Shown one piece after another: positions 12,763 to 15,031 of a stretch of DNA of 15,031 bases (position 1 is its first letter; every line of letters begins with the position of its first letter). The DNA comes from Sphingobacterium sp. GTDB taxonomy: Bacteria; Bacteroidota; Bacteroidia; Sphingobacteriales; Sphingobacteriaceae. The DNA lies in contig JASLCA010000166.1 of assembly GCA_030146225.1 (NCBI GenBank), positions 1 through 15,031 of the forward strand, in the 5' to 3' direction. The position numbers and the translations under genes are program-made. The notes under the pieces are model-generated. The model searched no databases. It was not told the origin of the DNA and saw only the letters and a program-made list of their open reading frames with translations.

Positions 12763-13830
12763 TTAGAGGACTTGCCTGAGCAAGTCAATATAGAACTTCA
12801 CGCCATCTTCCAACTCCTGTAGATAGATAAACTCATCCGCTGTATGGGATCGCGCAGAATCTCCAGGCCCTACCTTAATGGAGGGATAAGGAATTAAGGC
12901 TTGATCACTCATTGTAGGGCTGCCGTATAATTTCTTGCCTAAGGCCAATCCAGCTTGTACAATGGGATGTTCGACAGCAATACTAGAAGGATTTAAGCGG
13001 GTTGATCTAGCAGCCACATTGGACTTGACATGCTGCTTAATAAGCTGCAATACTTCGGCATTGCTATATACATCCGTCGTACGTACATCCACCACAAATG
13101 TACAGCTGGCAGGGACTACATTATGCTGAGAGCCTGCATTAATCAGGGTCACGGACATCTTTACAGGGCCTAAAAATTCAGATTGCTTATCAAATTTATA
13201 GGATTGGAACCAAGCGATGTCGGTTAGCGCGTTATAGATTGCATTTTCGCCCTCTTCACGCGCGGCATGCCCAGATACGCCGATCGCTTCACAATCCAAT
13301 ACCATTAAGCCTTTCTCAGCTACGGCTAGATTTAGCAAGGTTGGCTCCCCTACAATAGCAAAGTCAATATTCTTTAATTCCTTTATGGCCAATTCAATCC
13401 CATTGCTGCCAGAGACTTCCTCCTCGGCTGATGCCAAAATACAAAGGTTATATTTAAGATCTTCTGCATTATAGAAATGTCGAAAGGCGGCTATTAAGGA
13501 GACTAAGCAGCCGCCCGCATCATTACTTCCGAGCCCATACAACTTGTCCTCCACAATGTCGGCGGCATAGGGATCTCGGCTATAGCCAGGGTTGGGCTTG
13601 ACCGTATCATGATGGGAATTCAGTAAGATTGTAGGCTTGTTGAGGTCAAAATGCTTGTTATAGGCCCAAATATTGTTCTCTAGGCGCTGTACCGGAATAG
13701 CATCTTGCGCAAAAAAATCCGTCAGTAAGCTAGCAGTTCCGGCTTCGAGCCTACTGAAAGAGCTGCAGGCTATTAAATCCTGTAAGAGCTGTGTACTATC
13801 CGCGATTAGGCTAGCAATAGGCTTAGTCAT
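12763..13830 (-). CDS. argE: M20 family deacylase of arginine biosynthesis (acetylornithine deacetylase type)
   Basis: 355 aa. M20 metallopeptidase with the two-zinc site visible: H73-x-D75 in NSHHDTV, bridging D104 in GSNDAGG, catalytic/metal E136-E137 in SAEEEVSG, E162 in VGEPT and the last ligand H329 in SHTADEF. The dimerisation insert (about 175-285) is present. Removes the N-acyl group late in arginine synthesis. Many Bacteroidota use an acetyl- or succinylornithine transcarbamylase, so the actual substrate may be N-acyl-citrulline rather than N-acetylornithine; the transcarbamylase gene is outside the window, so this stays open. The start overlaps the end of proC by 8 bp and is the last gene of the arg operon. 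Confidence 0.9.
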   Translation of the reverse strand: MTKPIASLIADSTQLLQDLIACSSFSRLEAGTASLLTDFFAQDAIPVQRLENNIWAYNKHFDLNKPTILLNSHHDTVKPNPGYSRDPYAADIVEDKLYGLGSNDAGGCLVSLIAAFRHFYNAEDLKYNLCILASAEEEVSGSNGIELAIKELKNIDFAIVGEPTLLNLAVAEKGLMVLDCEAIGVSGHAAREEGENAIYNALTDIAWFQSYKFDKQSEFLGPVKMSVTLINAGSQHNVVPASCTFVVDVRTTDVYSNAEVLQLIKQHVKSNVAARSTRLNPSSIAVEHPIVQAGLALGKKLYGSPTMSDQALIPYPSIKVGPGDSARSHTADEFIYLQELEDGVKFYIDLLRQVL

Positions 13831-14623
13831 TGTAAAGCCCTCCTGCTTTCTGAGCAGAAAGCTTTATGCCTTTTATAAAGGCAGAGCTAAAACCATTGTG
13901 TTCCATCTCATTAAGGCCTGCAATGGTGCAGCCTTTGGGCGAGGTTACCTTATCTATTTCACTTTCTGGATGGTTCTGGGTCAGCAACAAGAGATCGGCT
14001 GCTCCCTTTGCTGTTTGCACAGCCATCTTGAGGGCATCATGTGCATGAAAGCCAATCTCGATTCCCCCCTGAGAAGCGGCGCGTATGGCACGCAGGAAAA
14101 ATGCAATCCCACAAGCACAAAGTGCCGTCGCTGAAGTCATTAAGTCTTCTTGGATTACCACTACAGCACCCACCGCTTCGAACAGGCCTTCAACAGCCTT
14201 TACAGCTGTGTCTGCCGCATTATCTGTCGCGATACAGGTCATGGATTGCCCAATGGCAATTGCTGTATTGGGCATTGCCCGAACGACAGTCATCGCTGCC
14301 CCCAAAATAGTTTTTACATCTTGGCATGAAACTCCCGAGACTACCGACACAATAATTTGATTGCTACGCACGCTTGCACGTATTTCTTCCAAAACTTTAC
14401 GAAGCTGTTGGGGCAATATAGCCAACACAATAATATCCGCTGTAGCCACAGCCTGCGGATTGTTATCACTTACTTGAAAGCCCATTGCAGCTTCATCCTG
14501 CAAAGCTGCTAGATTTCTGCGCGTCAGGGTGATGTCGGCAGCTTCGTAAAGTGCGGATTTTAATAATCCTTTAGCTAGTGAAAGTCCTATATTTCCACTA
14601 CCTATAATTGTGATTTTACTCAT
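13823..14623 (-). CDS. proC: Pyrroline-5-carboxylate reductase
   Basis: 266 aa. NAD(P)H-dependent reduction of pyrroline-5-carboxylate to proline, cytoplasmic. Rossmann motif GSGNIG at 8-13, the RAMPNTA block at 115-121 and the C-terminal signature VTSPKGCTIAGLNEMEHNGF (226-245) with the substrate-contacting Thr-rich segment. Length is standard. It lies between argB and argE, 53 bp after argB and overlapping argE by 8 bp, so it belongs to the arginine transcript; this ties proline synthesis to arginine/ornithine metabolism (P5C can come from ornithine). A duplicate proC elsewhere in the genome would be expected if the two pathways are regulated apart. Confidence 0.92.
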   Translation of the reverse strand: MSKITIIGSGNIGLSLAKGLLKSALYEAADITLTRRNLAALQDEAAMGFQVSDNNPQAVATADIIVLAILPQQLRKVLEEIRASVRSNQIIVSVVSGVSCQDVKTILGAAMTVVRAMPNTAIAIGQSMTCIATDNAADTAVKAVEGLFEAVGAVVVIQEDLMTSATALCACGIAFFLRAIRAASQGGIEIGFHAHDALKMAVQTAKGAADLLLLTQNHPESEIDKVTSPKGCTIAGLNEMEHNGFSSAFIKGIKLSAQKAGGLYND

Positions 14624-14676
14624 GGAATCGGGTTTTAAATTCCTAAAAAATCCATCAATAAAAACAGGAACACTGA

Positions 14677-15031
14677 TTATTTATTAACTAAACAAGTACC
14701 AAATTCGCCTTGTTGATATAGATGAAGGTTTAGGGCATTGCCAATGTAAACATTTTTCACACCTTTGGCAATAGCCATAAAGGCATTTTCTAATTTAGGA
14801 ATCATCCCCTCTTGTATAGTTCCTGAAGATTTTAAATCGGAGAACTCGGCTGCTTTAATACTTTTGATAACGGAGCTTTCGTCGGTTACATCCCGCAAAA
14901 CCCCATTCTTCTCAAAGCAGTATATCAAGCTGGTATCATAGACTTTGGACAAGCCTACTGCCAAGGATGCTGCTATGGTATCTGCATTGGTATTTAGGAG
15001 CTGTCCTAAGCCATTATGCGTTATAGCAGAG
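14677..15031 (-). CDS. argB: Acetylglutamate kinase, partial (C-terminal part)
   Basis: 118 codons are open to the window edge; the N-terminus is outside. The start seen within the window (TTG at 14964) is internal and not real, because the frame continues with conserved sequence: SAITHNGLGQLLNTNADTIA then ASLAVGLSKVYDTSLIYCFEKNGVLRD. The NTNADTIA block and ITHxGxGxLLN are hallmarks of ArgB, including the active-site Asn/Asp that bind N-acyl-glutamate and position ATP. The final part (GMIPKLENAFMAIAKGVKNVYIGNA) has the conserved Gly-Met-x-x-Lys segment. Phosphorylates N-acetyl- (or in some Bacteroidota N-succinyl-) glutamate, second step of arginine synthesis. First visible gene of the argB-proC-argE run. 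Confidence 0.92.
   Translation of the reverse strand, partial: SAITHNGLGQLLNTNADTIAASLAVGLSKVYDTSLIYCFEKNGVLRDVTDESSVIKSIKAAEFSDLKSSGTIQEGMIPKLENAFMAIAKGVKNVYIGNALNLHLYQQGEFGTCLVNK

Noticed and set aside
13673..14360. + strand frames opposite argE and proC
   Set aside because: Shadows of strongly conserved minus-strand genes; no motif of their own.
14962..14964. TTG as the start of the argB fragment
   Set aside because: Conserved ArgB sequence (LLNTNADTIA) continues upstream in frame to the window edge, so the real start is outside.

Overview
The window looks like chromosomal DNA of a Bacteroidota bacterium, most likely of the Sphingobacteriaceae (Sphingobacterium/Pedobacter type). Reasons: moderate-to-low GC with AT-rich intergenic stretches, A-rich leaders without clear Shine-Dalgarno sites, several -7 boxes matching the Bacteroidota TAnnTTTG consensus, an argB-proC-argE gene order, and protein families typical of the phylum. 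Genus is inference. I saw no rRNA, tRNA, CRISPR array or insertion sequence.

Layout. (1) 1-793 (-): start-complete part of a membrane-anchored coiled-coil protein cut by the window edge. (2) 894-2045 (-): gmd, GDP-mannose 4,6-dehydratase. (3) 2162-2994 (-): a compact locus of two adjacent small peptides with matching double-glycine leaders, followed past a terminator-like hairpin by a four-helix VanZ-like membrane protein. It reads as a two-peptide bacteriocin-like locus with a candidate immunity protein and is the most unusual part of the window. (4) 3227-3778 (-) lipoprotein, divergent from a + strand run: small membrane protein, UPF0104 flippase-like protein, SDR oxidoreductase. (5) 5808-7193 (-): three genes in transcriptional order DUF2089 zinc-ribbon/HTH regulator, PH-like membrane protein, multi-pass membrane protein. 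(6) plsC (+), then GT2 glycosyltransferase and a second flippase-like protein (- strand, overlapping). (7) ruvC (+) ending tail to tail on an uncharacterised protein with a kinase-like catalytic motif (-). (8) A 411-bp AT-rich spacer, an Lrp/AsnC regulator (+), a bidirectional terminator, and the end of an arginine operon (-), in transcriptional order argB (partial), proC, argE.

How the genes relate. Much of the window concerns the cell envelope: sugar nucleotide supply (gmd), phospholipid synthesis (plsC), a GT2/flippase-like pair, and several small membrane proteins. The bacteriocin-like peptides would need a peptidase-containing ABC exporter, which is not in this window. Three convergent gene pairs meet with 1, 1 and -4 bp between stop codons, whereas the lrp/argE junction has a classical terminator.
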